Below are positions 26,642 through 35,201 of a DNA stretch of 64,000 nt, piece after piece; the first letter of the stretch is position 1, and each line of letters starts with the position of its first letter. Origin of the DNA: Bog-793 sp963761425 (GTDB lineage Bacteria > Actinomycetota > Acidimicrobiia > Acidimicrobiales > Bog-793); contig CAVXGQ010000005.1 in the NCBI GenBank assembly GCA_963761425.1, positions 310,001-374,000 of the forward strand. Direction: 5' to 3'. The position numbers and the translations under genes are program-made. Under the pieces are notes generated by a model. That model worked only from the letters and a program-made list of their open reading frames with translations, made no database searches and was not told where the DNA came from.

Positions 26642-27112
26642 ATGACCGGGGACGAGGAGAACTGGATCGCGGTCACGGCCGAGGAGCTGCCGGTGGCCCG
26701 GGCGCTGGCCTGGGCGTCTCAGCCGGACTGCGGGGGGGTCGTCGCCTTCTGCGGGTCGGTGCGCGATCAGTCGGCGGGCCGCCCGGGAGTGGTGAGCCTG
26801 GAGTACGAGGCCTACGAGACTTACGCCGCGACCAAGATGTCCGAGGTTGCCCGCGCGGTCCGAGCCCGGTTTACCCAGGTGCGGCGGATCGCCCTTCTGC
26901 ATCGCGTCGGGGTCCTGTCGGTGGGCGAGGTGTCGGTGGCGGTGGTCGTCGCTGCCCCGCACCGATCCGAGGCTTTCGAGGCCGCCCGGGTCTGCCTCGA
27001 TCTGGTCAAGGCGACGGTGCCGATCTGGAAGCGCGAAACCTGGGCCGGTGGTTCCGACTGGGGCCAGGGCGCGCGGGCGATCCTCGACGTATCCGAGGTC
27101 GAGGTTCCCTGA
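26642..27112 (+). CDS. moaE: Molybdopterin synthase catalytic subunit
   Basis: The 156-residue large subunit of molybdopterin synthase, converting cPMP to molybdopterin with MoaD. Family landmarks are GGVVAFCGSVRDQSAGR, LEYEAYETYAATKM, VVAAPHRSEAFEAARVCLD and KATVPIWKRETW with the catalytic lysines. ATG 26642 is preferred over the frame's earlier start. It is divergent from xdhC, so cofactor synthesis and enzyme maturation genes share the 152-base intergenic region. No moaD is seen in the window. Confidence 0.93.
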   Translation: MTGDEENWIAVTAEELPVARALAWASQPDCGGVVAFCGSVRDQSAGRPGVVSLEYEAYETYAATKMSEVARAVRARFTQVRRIALLHRVGVLSVGEVSVAVVVAAPHRSEAFEAARVCLDLVKATVPIWKRETWAGGSDWGQGARAILDVSEVEVP

Positions 27113-27220
27113 TTCGGCCGGTTTGCGCCCATTGTTTCCGCAGCCCGAGGGGTTCTGATAGGTGCCTGGCGGGTAATTCCCCACCACTTGGTGAATGTTC
27201 TGAGGCTGTAGTCTCCCGAG

Positions 27221-28432
27221 GTGCACCGGTGGGGCGCAGCGATGTGGCTTGGCACCGCCTCAGGACTCCTTTTCGTGGCCGGTTTCGTCCCAGCACTCGG
27301 CTCGGGACGCCTCCTCGGACGTGCCGGGGCGCAGCCAATTTCGTTGACCGGCGTGGCGCTCACCTCCGAAGGCGTCTTCCGGTGCCCTAGCGTCGCCCCC
27401 GGGCTGGACGGGAAGGCGAAGGGGGCACACCCGCTGCCGATCACGCCGGTTTCGGCGCGTCTGTGCGTACTTGGCAAACGCCCCTCGGAAAAGTTCCCGC
27501 ACCAACTCGTCGGTGGGGTTGTGCTCGGTGCCGGACCTGCCGGCGCCCTCGCCACGTTCTTCGACGGCTCACCGCCCGTGAACGCTGTCGCCACCCGATG
27601 CGCGACAAGTCGCACAAAGGAGGCCATCCTCCTCGAGTTCTTCTACCCGCGAGGGGCGCGGCGGGCGGTCGAGGTCGTCAGCACCGGTTGCCCCCAACCG
27701 GTGGCGTTCCTCGCCGAACAGCCCCGCCGTCTCGACGAGACGATCGCCGGCTTCCTGACCGCCGCAACGGCTAACTACTTCACCCCTGGCCACGGCACAC
27801 CCGACCTCTTCGGCGACAGTGTCTCGCAAGCGAGCCGAACGGCGGCACGCTTGGGTTTCTCACTTCAGTTCGAGGGCGAGGAAGCTGACCCCCACGTCCG
27901 AGCCGGTGTGGTGCTGCTCCAGAACCCGCTGGCCGGCGGGGCGAAAGTCTTTGGCGGGCAGATCGACGTCGTGATGTCCACCCGTGTCGCACTGGCATGC
28001 CGTGCCGGTGAGCTGGCGCTCGACTACTACGGCGGCGGGCCGGGTACCGGCAACGACTTCGGCACGATCCTCGTTCGCGACGTCGGGCCGAGGCCCTGCC
28101 TGTTGCCGGGACCCATCGGCGTCGTCGGCACGGACGCCGATGGCCACGACGTCACGCACCGGCTCAGCTATCCCGTGGCACCGGGGCTCGTGCTCTCTTC
28201 TCGGGCCCCGAGGGTTCCTATCGGCGAAGAACCTCCCCTCGGCGAGGTCGTCGGCGAGCTCGGGCTCTCGGCCGAGTACCGAGACGGCCCTTACCCCCCG
28301 AGCTACCTCTGTGTCGGCCACTACGTGATCCCGAGGTTCTGGCGCCTCAGCTTCCTGTTCGGGACTGTGACCGTGCGTAACGCCAGTCGAGATCCCGGCT
28401 ATCCGGCCTTTTCGAGCCTGCTCACGTGCTAG
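27221..28432 (+). CDS. Secreted PASTA plus DUF4232-like protein
   Basis: A 403-residue exported protein of unknown function. The N-terminus has a hydrophobic signal/anchor (AMWLGTASGLLFVAGFVPAL). Residues about 200-245 read as a PASTA-type repeat (SVSQASRTAARLGFSLQFEG, then GVVLLQNPLAGG). Residues about 255-400 resemble DUF4232, a secreted actinobacterial beta domain (LALDYYGGGPGTGNDFGTI and PCLLPGPIGVVG). The start is GTG 27221. No kinase is attached, unlike PknB-type PASTA proteins. It stands alone after moaE. Confidence 0.65.
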   Translation: MHRWGAAMWLGTASGLLFVAGFVPALGSGRLLGRAGAQPISLTGVALTSEGVFRCPSVAPGLDGKAKGAHPLPITPVSARLCVLGKRPSEKFPHQLVGGVVLGAGPAGALATFFDGSPPVNAVATRCATSRTKEAILLEFFYPRGARRAVEVVSTGCPQPVAFLAEQPRRLDETIAGFLTAATANYFTPGHGTPDLFGDSVSQASRTAARLGFSLQFEGEEADPHVRAGVVLLQNPLAGGAKVFGGQIDVVMSTRVALACRAGELALDYYGGGPGTGNDFGTILVRDVGPRPCLLPGPIGVVGTDADGHDVTHRLSYPVAPGLVLSSRAPRVPIGEEPPLGEVVGELGLSAEYRDGPYPPSYLCVGHYVIPRFWRLSFLFGTVTVRNASRDPGYPAFSSLLTC

Positions 28433-28719
28433 GGCGAGTTGAACACCCCGGGGACTGTCACCGCCGAGTGAGCGTTACCGGCTGGCGACAGGCGCGGCGT
28501 CACTGCTACTCCCGGCGATCAGTGACGCCCTCACCAAGGTTTTCGCCGCGTGTTGTGAGATGTGACTCCGGGCGCCGCGACGGTCGTTCCGTGCTGTCGC
28601 CCCTCGCGGGCCACCGCGTCTGCGAGCGAACATGTGCGCAATTTGGCCGTGGGCGTCGTTCGCGCGACCCGGCCGGTGACGGTTTGACGGTTCCGTGTTG
28701 TCAACACTGGGCGTATGAC

Positions 28720-28953
28720 TCAGGCTGTCCTTGCCGGGGAGCTAACCGCAGCGTCGTGGGCCGCCTGGCACACCCGGCAGCGGATCTCCCGCGCCGGGGG
28801 CTCGACGACGACCGTGCGGTTGATCACCGCGGTGCGGGTCAGCCAGCGGGCGTTGACTTGCACGTGGTCAACGCAGAGCCCGGCGCCGCAATCCCTGCAC
28901 ACGCCGACCGCGGCGGTCATGGTGCCGATCGCGGCACAGTCGAAGCAGTTCAT
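28720..28953 (-). CDS. Small zinc-ribbon protein, DUF2180-like
   Basis: A 77-residue protein starting MNCFDCAAIGTMTAAVGVCR with the pairs CFDC, CRDCGAGLC, and a third pair CRVC. It is recognisable as the DUF2180 small cysteine-rich family found beside metal-resistance genes. The start overlaps the Acr3 stop (ATGA), with AAGGAG upstream of it inside the Acr3 gene. As the last gene of the ars operon it may bind zinc or arsenite; that is inference. The 287 bases downstream (28433-28719) show nothing recognisable. Confidence 0.75.
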   Translation of the reverse strand: MNCFDCAAIGTMTAAVGVCRDCGAGLCVDHVQVNARWLTRTAVINRTVVVEPPAREIRCRVCQAAHDAAVSSPARTA

Positions 28954-30065
28954 CGGGTCTCCTTCCTCTCGGCTACATAGAGATGGCGTCGGATCCACAA
29001 AGCGACGTAGACGAGCCCGAGGAGGGCCGGCACTTCGATGAGCGGTCCAACCACCCCGGCGAGGGCTTGGCCAGAGGTGACTCCGAACACCCCGATCGCC
29101 ACCGCGATGGCGAGCTCGAAGTCGTTGCTGGCAGCGGAGAAGGCGAGGGCGGTGGTGCGCGCGTAGGAGAGTTGCAGGCGACGACCGATGAAGAACCCGC
29201 CTGACCACATGATCCCGAAGTAAGCGAGCAGGGGCAGGGCGATGCGGGCCACGTCGAGCGGCTCGGAGGTGATCTTTCGACCCTGCAGGGCGAAGAGGAT
29301 CACCACAGTGAAGAGCAGTCCGTAGAGGGCGACCGGACCGATCTTTGGGAGGAAGCGCTCCTCGTACCAGTCCCGGCCGCGGCGCCGCTCCCCAAGGGTT
29401 CGCGTGGCGAACCCGGCGACGAGCGGGATGCCGAGGAAAATGGCCACGGTGGCAGCGATGGTGCCCATCGACACCGCCAGGCTTTCGGTCCGCAATCCGA
29501 GCCAACGGGGGAGCACGTTGAGGTAGAAGACGCCGAGCGCGGCGTAGGCGAGGACTTGGAAGACGGCGTTCAGCGCGACGAGCACCGCCGCCATCTCCCG
29601 GTCGCCGTCGGCAAGGTCGGTCCAGATCAGCACCATGGCGATGCACCGGGCCAGGCCGACGAGGATGACCCCGGTGCGATAGGCGGGCTGGTCGGGAAGA
29701 AGCGCCCAGGCGAGTGCGAACATGACGGCCGGGCCGACCACCCAGTTCAAGATGAGCGAGGCGGCCATCATCCGGCGATCGGCCGCGATCCGCCCGACCT
29801 CGCCGTAGCGGACCTTGGCGAGTACCGGATACATCATCAAGAGGAGTCCCACGGCGATCGGGAGGCTGGTGCCGTGGATGGCCACTCGGTTGAGCGTCCG
29901 GTTGAGCCCGGGGAAGAGCCGGCCGAAGCCGAGGCCAACCGCCATGGCGGCGGCGATCCACAGCGGCAGGAACCGATCGAGTCGCGACAGCCGAGCGACG
30001 ATCGCCTGCTCCGCGCCGACATCTGTCAGAGCCGCGTGCCGCGTGGGTGTGGCTGTGTCGGTCAC
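28950..30065 (-). CDS. acr3: Arsenite efflux transporter, Acr3 family
   Basis: A 371-residue, roughly ten-helix Acr3-type arsenite permease. Diagnostic segments are LMMYPVLAKVRYGEVG, the conserved-cysteine segment GLARCIAMVLIWTDLADGD, and FSAASNDFELAIAVAIGVFG. It lies directly behind the ArsR regulator and before a small cysteine-rich protein, forming a three-gene ars operon. No arsenate reductase (ArsC) is present in the window. Confidence 0.93.
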   Translation of the reverse strand: MTDTATPTRHAALTDVGAEQAIVARLSRLDRFLPLWIAAAMAVGLGFGRLFPGLNRTLNRVAIHGTSLPIAVGLLLMMYPVLAKVRYGEVGRIAADRRMMAASLILNWVVGPAVMFALAWALLPDQPAYRTGVILVGLARCIAMVLIWTDLADGDREMAAVLVALNAVFQVLAYAALGVFYLNVLPRWLGLRTESLAVSMGTIAATVAIFLGIPLVAGFATRTLGERRRGRDWYEERFLPKIGPVALYGLLFTVVILFALQGRKITSEPLDVARIALPLLAYFGIMWSGGFFIGRRLQLSYARTTALAFSAASNDFELAIAVAIGVFGVTSGQALAGVVGPLIEVPALLGLVYVALWIRRHLYVAERKETR

Positions 30066-30074
30066 CGGCGCGCC

Positions 30075-30383
30075 CTACTCGTCGCAGGTTGGGCCGACCC
30101 GCTGGGCGCTGGGTGTCTTGCCCGGCAGCGGCACCCCGGCGGCCGCGACCGCCGCCCACAAACCAGCGAACCCGGCTCCGTCGAGGCGATAGTCGATCCA
30201 CCGTCCCCGACGTGTCGTGCTGACCAACCCGGCCTCGCGCAGCACCCGTAGGTGGTAGGAGAGGAGGTTGGGTGCGATCGCGACTCGCTCTTGGAGGTCA
30301 CAGACGCAGCGCTGGCCGCATGCCAAGAGGCCAACGACCGCCAGACGCACCGGGTCGGCTAACGCCCCGAGCCGCTCTGCCAC
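30075..30383 (-). CDS. arsR: ArsR/SmtB-family arsenic-responsive repressor
   Basis: A winged-helix repressor with LGALADPVRLAVVGLLACG, the arsenite-sensing pair CVCDL in helix 3, and ERVAIAPNLLSYHLRVLREAG as the recognition helix. The frame is open to GTG 30422, but the operator-like dyad at 30391-30414 lies inside that extension. GTG 30383 has AAAGG at ribosome-site distance, so the shorter 102-residue protein is preferred. It sits 9 bases before acr3 and should repress the operon until As(III) binds. Confidence 0.9.
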   Translation of the reverse strand: MAERLGALADPVRLAVVGLLACGQRCVCDLQERVAIAPNLLSYHLRVLREAGLVSTTRRGRWIDYRLDGAGFAGLWAAVAAAGVPLPGKTPSAQRVGPTCDE

Positions 30384-30390
30384 CTCAGCC

Positions 30391-30414
30391 TTTGTTGATT
30401 CAACAAAAATTGAA
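30391..30414 (-). promoter_or_regulatory. Predicted ArsR operator
   Basis: Two overlapping dyads: TTTGTTGA-T-TCAACAAA (30391-30407) is a perfect 8-bp inverted repeat, and TTCAA-N6-TTGAA (30399-30414) overlaps it. The AT-rich patch stands out from its GC-rich surroundings. This half-site spacing is typical of ArsR/SmtB operators. It lies 8 bases upstream of the preferred arsR start. Confidence 0.65.
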
Positions 30415-30647
30415 CTGGTCACCCTTGGACTGTCGCATTCGGCGTGCTCTGCGCACAGGGCCTTTGGTCACAAGTCCATCGGCATCCGCGCCGGCGGGCG
30501 AGGTGATGAGCAGTCGTCACGTCATGAAGGTTGATGAGTCGGTCGGCGGTCGGGACCACGCGCGCCGGTGCGAGAATCTCTCGTCCACCGGGCTCAAGAT
30601 GCAGGGATGCAGGAATAAACTTGGTTCTTCTGGGAGGGGGTCTCGCC

Positions 30648-31007
30648 ATGACCAGCGACCTGCAGGCAAGACAGCCCGAGGACGTAACCCGTCTGGTCAC
30701 AGAGCGGCTCAACGCGGGGGACGCGACGGGCGCAGCCGCGCTGTACGAGCCGCAGGCCGTCTTGGCCAATCCAGCTGACCAGCCGACGACAGGCCGGGAG
30801 GCCATCCGGGCGATCTACCAACGATTGGTCGACGCAGGAGTGAAGTTCGGACTCGAAACTCCCCTCCCGACCGTCACGTTCGAGAACCTAGCGTTGACCT
30901 CCACCCGCTCGGCGGACAACACCGGGGTTCGAGTGCAAGTGTTGCGACGTCAACCCGACGGCTCCTGGCTGCGGATTATCGACCGCCCCGAGGTCCCCCA
31001 GCCGTAG
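30648..31007 (+). CDS. SnoaL/NTF2-like small protein
   Basis: A 119-residue protein of the SnoaL-like/DUF4440 (NTF2 fold) class. VTRLVTERLNAGDATGAAAL followed by YEPQAVLANPA is the usual opening, and LRRQPDGSWLRIIDRPEV is the usual closing strand. Members are small hydrolases, isomerases or ligand-binding proteins; no specific activity can be assigned. ATG 30648 has GGGAGGGGG upstream. It is divergent from the ars operon. Confidence 0.78.
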   Translation: MTSDLQARQPEDVTRLVTERLNAGDATGAAALYEPQAVLANPADQPTTGREAIRAIYQRLVDAGVKFGLETPLPTVTFENLALTSTRSADNTGVRVQVLRRQPDGSWLRIIDRPEVPQP

Positions 31008-31181
31008 CAGTCCCAACGGTCCCCGAACAGAACTGTCGCCGCACCGTTGTTACTTGCAAGCGCTTGGTCGCGTCAGCCCTAGCCACAAACCGGTACGGGC
31101 GCGTACAGAATGTTCGGCTGGTCGCCATTCCCAGCACGCGGTGGCCTCGCGAGAGTCGGCGTTACGCGTCCGAGAGGCTGT

Positions 31182-31251
31182 CCCAGAACAATGACAATGC
31201 CCCTGAAGGTCACCTCGTCATTTGTTGGTTCTCAATAGTTTCGGGAGCACT
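31182..31251 (+). repeat. 70-bp direct repeat, copy A
   Basis: This 70-base segment (starting CCCAGAACAATGACAATGCC) recurs at 40203-40272 in the same orientation with 68 of 70 bases matching. It lies 23 bases from the left end of the IS3 element. Copy B adjoins the 3' end of a frameshifted tyrosine recombinase gene, so this copy may be an attachment-site-like remnant or the 3' end of a lost recombinase copy. Confidence 0.8.
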
Positions 31252-31324
31252 ACGTCCTCAAACCTTCACCAAACTGAACCGTGCTGGGTTTCGTAGAGGC
31301 TCGTTGATCTGAGTCCGCTGCCTT

Positions 31325-32218
31325 TCAAGCAGCTGATGTTTGACGGTAATAGGTTGCTTCGAGCTCCGCCGGTGGGACGTCTCCGATCTCGGAATGCAGT
31401 CGTCGGTTGTTCCACCAGTCGACCCACGAAAGCGTGGCGAACTCGACGTGTTCGACGTTGCGCCAGGGGCGACGGGCGTGGATGAGCTCAGCCTTGTAAA
31501 GGCCGATCGTCGACTCGGCCATCGCGTTGTCGTAGCTATCGCCGCGGCTGCCGACCGAGGCGACAGCTCCTGCCTCTCCGAGTCGCTCTGTGTAGCGGAT
31601 CGAGGTGTATTGGCTCCCGCGGTCGGTGTGGTGGACCAGTCCCTCGAGGCGCTTGTGGCGCCGAAAGATCGCCATTTCCAAAGCATCGAGGGCCAAGTCG
31701 GTGCGAAGGCTCGTCGAGCACTGCCAGCCGACGATCATCCGCGAGTAGACGTCGATCACAAAGGCGACGTAGCAGAACCCCGACCAGGTTGGGACGTAGG
31801 TGATGTCGGCGATCCAAAGACGATTCGGGCAGGTAGCTTCAAAGCGCCGTTCGACCAAGTCGGGCGGGCGCGTGGCGCGCTCGTCGGCGGCCGTCGTCTT
31901 TCTGCGCCGTCCCCTTCGGACTCCTTGCAGACCTTCTATCCCCATCAGTCGCTCGACTCGGTCACGGCCGATCACGACGCCCTCCCTGTTGAGCTGGCGC
32001 CAGACCTTCCTCGCCCCGTAGACGCCGTAGTTGTCGGCATGGACGCGGCGGATCTCGTTCCTCAGGACCTCGTCATCGCGGGCCCGACGCGACGGCGGGC
32101 GCTTTCTCCTCGCGTAGTAGCCGGAGATGGACAAGAACCCCGTCGTGGTGTGTCGCAGCATCCCACAGATGGGCTCGACCCCGAAGCGCTCCCGGTGGGT
32201 GTCGACGAACCGGGTCAT
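31325..32218 (-). CDS. IS3-family transposase OrfB (DDE integrase)
   Basis: The 297-residue catalytic part of the IS3 transposase. The HTH_21-type N-terminus (SISGYYARRKRPPSRRARDD) is followed by an rve core with the DDE triad: WIADITYVPTW, HHTDRGSQYTS and DNAMAESTIGLYKAE. The ATG at 32218 overlaps the OrfA stop (ATGA). A TTTTTC run just upstream in orfA could also allow the programmed -1 frameshift known in this family. C-terminal WVDWWNNRRLHSEIG is typical. Confidence 0.92.
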   Translation of the reverse strand: MTRFVDTHRERFGVEPICGMLRHTTTGFLSISGYYARRKRPPSRRARDDEVLRNEIRRVHADNYGVYGARKVWRQLNREGVVIGRDRVERLMGIEGLQGVRRGRRRKTTAADERATRPPDLVERRFEATCPNRLWIADITYVPTWSGFCYVAFVIDVYSRMIVGWQCSTSLRTDLALDALEMAIFRRHKRLEGLVHHTDRGSQYTSIRYTERLGEAGAVASVGSRGDSYDNAMAESTIGLYKAELIHARRPWRNVEHVEFATLSWVDWWNNRRLHSEIGDVPPAELEATYYRQTSAA

Positions 32219-32535
32219 CTCGGCCGGGGACGGTCGAGCTCCTTGGCGAAAAACGCACTCGCAGCCTTCAAGATCTCGTTCGCCCGGCGGAGCTCGAAGT
32301 TCTCCTTTCTCAACCGGCGAAGCTCCTCGAGCTCGGCCGTCGTCGGGCCGGCGCGTTGTCCGGAGTCCGCCTCGGCTTTTCGGACCCAGATCCGCAGCGT
32401 CTCGTGGTTCACACCGAGCTGTTGGGCGATCGTTGTGATCGCCGCCCACTGGGAGGGGTAGTCACGCTGATGGTCGAAGACCATCCTCACCGCACGTTGG
32501 TGGAACTCCTCGGGATAACGCGACCGATTGGGCAT
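32215..32535 (-). CDS. IS3-family transposase OrfA (HTH)
   Basis: A 106-residue OrfA with the HTH_Tnp_1 start MPNRSRYPEEFHQRAVRMV, recognition helix QLGVNHETLRIWVRKAE and a leucine-zipper-like LEELRRLRKENFELRRANEI. It ends FFAKELDRPRPR with its stop codon overlapping the OrfB start. ATG 32535 follows AAGGATGGAG. It binds the element ends and partners OrfB. Confidence 0.9.
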   Translation of the reverse strand: MPNRSRYPEEFHQRAVRMVFDHQRDYPSQWAAITTIAQQLGVNHETLRIWVRKAEADSGQRAGPTTAELEELRRLRKENFELRRANEILKAASAFFAKELDRPRPR

Positions 32536-32677
32536 GGCTCCATCCTTCTCATGGATTGGAGCCTCCACCAGATCCAGCGCGGTTCAAACCGGGAAGTAGG
32601 CGGTCTCGTGACTAGGCGCAACCGCTTTCGGTGTAGAACGTGAGCAAGGAATAAGGCTGAGCGCCTTCGGAAAACCG

Positions 32678-33277
32678 ATGGTGATGCGAACCGCTCACAC
32701 AAAGAAGCTGCGTGTTACTGGGGTCGGGCTGGCGCTCGCCGCCGTCGCGACCCTCTTTGTCGCCTGCGGGGGAGCGTCTTCGCCGGGCGTCGCGAGCGTC
32801 GGCTCGACGACCACGACCACCCTGTCGATCCCTCCCGCCGGCTCGACTGGCCAGTCAGGACCCACACAGGCGCAGTTGTTGAAGTACTCAGAGTGCATGC
32901 AGGCCCACGGGCTGCCGAACTTCCCGGACCCGGTCCCCTCGCCTCTGGGCGGGTTCACCTATCACGTCCACATCACCCCCGGTAGCGACCTCGACCCCAG
33001 TACACCGCGGTACCAGTCCGCTGAGAAGGCCTGCCAGAAGGACGTCCCGCCCGGCCTCGCCAACGTGACACCGGCCCAGATGGCGACCAACGCTCTCAAG
33101 TGGAGTGAGTGCATGCGGTCCCACGGCGAGCCCAACTTCCCTGAGCCCAACTCGCAAGGGTGGATCAAGTTCAACATCGACCCGAACTCGCTCCTGTTCC
33201 AGAAGGCCGAGAAGGCCTGCCAAAAGCTGGGCAGAGCCGAGTTCGATGTGCAGAACACCTACGGCTCCGGCACATGA
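32678..33277 (+). CDS. Predicted lipoprotein with duplicated Cys/His motif
   Basis: A 199-residue exported protein with a lipobox-like end to its signal peptide (ATLFVACGG), so probably lipid-anchored, followed by a Ser/Thr-rich linker. The mature part has two related segments: YSECMQAHGLPNFPDPVP and WSECMRSHGEPNFPEPNS, each followed by a KACQK segment about 50 residues later. Similar proteins with this paired SECMRxHGxPNFPdP motif occur as uncharacterised actinobacterial lipoproteins. Cys/His placement suggests disulfides, or haem or metal binding; no function can be assigned. Confidence 0.75.
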   Translation: MVMRTAHTKKLRVTGVGLALAAVATLFVACGGASSPGVASVGSTTTTTLSIPPAGSTGQSGPTQAQLLKYSECMQAHGLPNFPDPVPSPLGGFTYHVHITPGSDLDPSTPRYQSAEKACQKDVPPGLANVTPAQMATNALKWSECMRSHGEPNFPEPNSQGWIKFNIDPNSLLFQKAEKACQKLGRAEFDVQNTYGSGT

Positions 33278-33947
33278 CCTCCAGCTCCGGTGGGCTGGGC
33301 TCCGACGGCTGACCGGCTGTCACGTGAGGCGGATTGTGAGCGGCGCCACCTAGGGGTCTCCGCCACCTCGGACAGGATCTGCGAGCTCGTTATCTGCTGC
33401 ACGGGCCCATCGCGGTGTGCTGGCTGACGGCGGGGTGGCCGAGGCAGCGTGGTGCGCTTGAACTTGGCCAAGGGCGTGAGCTTGAAAGGCGGCGTCGACG
33501 ATGGCTGGGTATTGTTCGAGGCGACGGAGGGCGTCAGGTTCCCAGTATTCAGGCGTCGTCGACACGTGGCCGTGGGTCTGGCTCATCCCATAACTGTCAC
33601 CCGAACGGTCTGACTTTCGCGCGATTCGCCGACCCACGACCCGGCAGTTCAATTCTTCGAAACGTGTGGCCTCATAAGAGCTTGCCCTCCCACGCGGAGT
33701 GGCTCTTCATGGTTCTGCCCGCTGTCTTCACTCCCGAGCTCCGCAGGGACTTGACAACTGATAGGAGCATCGCGGTGGGGCGCGAGCGGCCCGCTGCTTC
33801 AGACCTGCCGTACTGCCGCACCTATCCGGCGATCGGGGTCACCCGGAGAGCGGGTTCAATCGGGTTATTGGGACACTTCGACGGACGACGCAGACCTTGA
33901 GCCCCGGGTAGCTGTGGATCTGGAGCACTCTGTCGTACCTACGACCG
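33278..33947. other. Gene-poor stretch with an IS110 end remnant
   Basis: 670 bases without a convincing gene. A minus-strand frame around 33350-33590 reads partly protein-like (YWEPDALRRLEQYPAIVDAA) but then degenerates, so it may be a gene remnant. The IS110-like remnant at 33665-33790 is listed separately. Confidence 0.4.
33665..33790 (+). mobile_element. IS110-like end remnant (interior deleted)
   Basis: The segment opens with GGCCTCATAAGAGCTTGCC, matching the leader of the IS110 element at 42952 (CCTCATAGGAGCCTGCC). About 75 bases later it carries TTGACAACTGATAGGAGCAT, matching the 3' end of the IS110 transposase gene (TTGACAACCCATAGGAGCAT at 44085). Both ends of such an element are therefore present almost back to back, with the transposase body missing. 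Confidence 0.55.
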
Positions 33948-35201
33948 TCAGTACGGTTTCAACGATCCGTAGATGAGTATCCATCGAGTCCAGCCACGCG
34001 AAAACCAGAGCGCGTTTTGCGTCTTCACGTAAACGAAATCAGGACCGACCCAAATCATCTGCGGGAACTGATCCGCGATCCTTGTCGGGAGGGAGCCCGC
34101 CCATCGAATTCCGCCGTCCGTCGTTCGTAACACCGGATCCGGAAGCGAACCGGCAAGGAGAAGCGCGGCGTCTGTGGGCGAGGTGACGAAGAGGTAGTTC
34201 AGTGACCCGATTCCCACGAGGTAACCCATGTACGGAAAACCGCGCACGAAGCCGGGTCCGGGTCCAACTGCAACCGTCCTTACCCAGCTCCGCCCGCCAT
34301 CGCTCGAACGCTCAACTAGCTTCACTTGCGAGCCGATCCCAGGCTGACTCCCACAAAGCAGCCAAAGCGAGCTTGCGGACGCTGCTTGTAGTCGTTCGTC
34401 GAAGTTGACGCTCGCATCGTCGAAACGCATGTCGCAGGGATCGCCAAGCCTCGACCAGTGCGCGCCCCCGTCGGTCGTCTCGACGATCGTCCACCACGGC
34501 ATCGCGTTAAGAACACCCCCGACGAGGGCGAACGCGATGTTCTTCGACACCCAGGAGAGGTCAGCGCTGTAACCGCCCATGTTGAGCACCGTCGAGCGGA
34601 AGTGCCACGTCCTCCCTCCGTTTGACGACTCGTACAGCCAAGTGGGAGGACGCACCGGTCCGATTCCTGGCGCCGGCCCAGAGACGAGCGCCCAGATCTC
34701 GCTTCCCTTGGTAGCTTCGGCGAGAAGTAGATCTCCAAGGTCGGCCGCCCACCAGTGCTGCCCCGAGTCTTCGGTTACGGCGATCACGGGGGTCGTGGCC
34801 TGAGCGCCGTAGACGACGGCAACGCTCGCCGACACCGCGTTGACGGCACCGATCCCCGCCGTCGCCTCGGCGCCGCCAGTAGTGAAGGCGGGTCCTACTG
34901 TTCGCCAGATGCGACCGCCGTCGGTCGTCTTCAGGACGTACGTGAATAGGTTCTTGCTGCCGATCGCGTACCCCGTCGAAGCATTCGCAAAGGAGAACCC
35001 CGAAGTTCGGCTGAGGCTGAGCGGGGTGCCGAAAGGAAGCTCAGGGAGGACGGACTTCGGCGGGTACGTTAGAAGCCATGCGTTGATCGTCTTCTGTGGC
35101 ACGGTGACGGATGCGCTCGATGGGTCTTGGACAGCGGCCCCTGTGGTTGTCAACGAAACCGCGCCGAGCACAATTACGGTCGTAATCCATGAGATCTTCA
35201 C
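33948..35201 (-). CDS. Secreted BNR/YCF48-like repeat protein
   Basis: A 417-residue exported protein with an N-terminal signal (MKISWITTVIVLGAVSLTTT). Asp-box/BNR-type repeats recur along it: LKTTDGGRIWRTVG, TEDSGQHWWAADLG, SSNGGRTWHFRS, ETTDGGAHWSRLG, SSDGGRSWVRTV and RTTDGGIRWAG. This is the six- or seven-bladed beta-propeller pattern of sialidase/YCF48-like proteins, but no sialidase catalytic residues are evident. The GTG start at 35201 has GAGGAGA upstream. Its role is probably cell-surface or extracellular binding. Confidence 0.8.
   Translation of the reverse strand: MKISWITTVIVLGAVSLTTTGAAVQDPSSASVTVPQKTINAWLLTYPPKSVLPELPFGTPLSLSRTSGFSFANASTGYAIGSKNLFTYVLKTTDGGRIWRTVGPAFTTGGAEATAGIGAVNAVSASVAVVYGAQATTPVIAVTEDSGQHWWAADLGDLLLAEATKGSEIWALVSGPAPGIGPVRPPTWLYESSNGGRTWHFRSTVLNMGGYSADLSWVSKNIAFALVGGVLNAMPWWTIVETTDGGAHWSRLGDPCDMRFDDASVNFDERLQAASASSLWLLCGSQPGIGSQVKLVERSSDGGRSWVRTVAVGPGPGFVRGFPYMGYLVGIGSLNYLFVTSPTDAALLLAGSLPDPVLRTTDGGIRWAGSLPTRIADQFPQMIWVGPDFVYVKTQNALWFSRGWTRWILIYGSLKPY

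Larger units (their letters stand above)
31275..32586 (-). mobile_element. IS3-family insertion sequence, complete
   Basis: A 1312-bp element. The ends are 28-bp imperfect inverted repeats: TGAACCGTGCTGGGTTTCGT at the left (31275 onwards) and its near complement ending GCGCGGTTCA at 32586. A 3-base direct duplication AAC flanks both ends, as usual for IS3. It encodes orfA and orfB on the minus strand. Intact ends and frames suggest a recently active copy. Confidence 0.9.

Noticed and set aside
33415..33900. 161-codon plus-strand frame
   Set aside because: It runs through the IS110 remnant and has no protein-like segments of its own.
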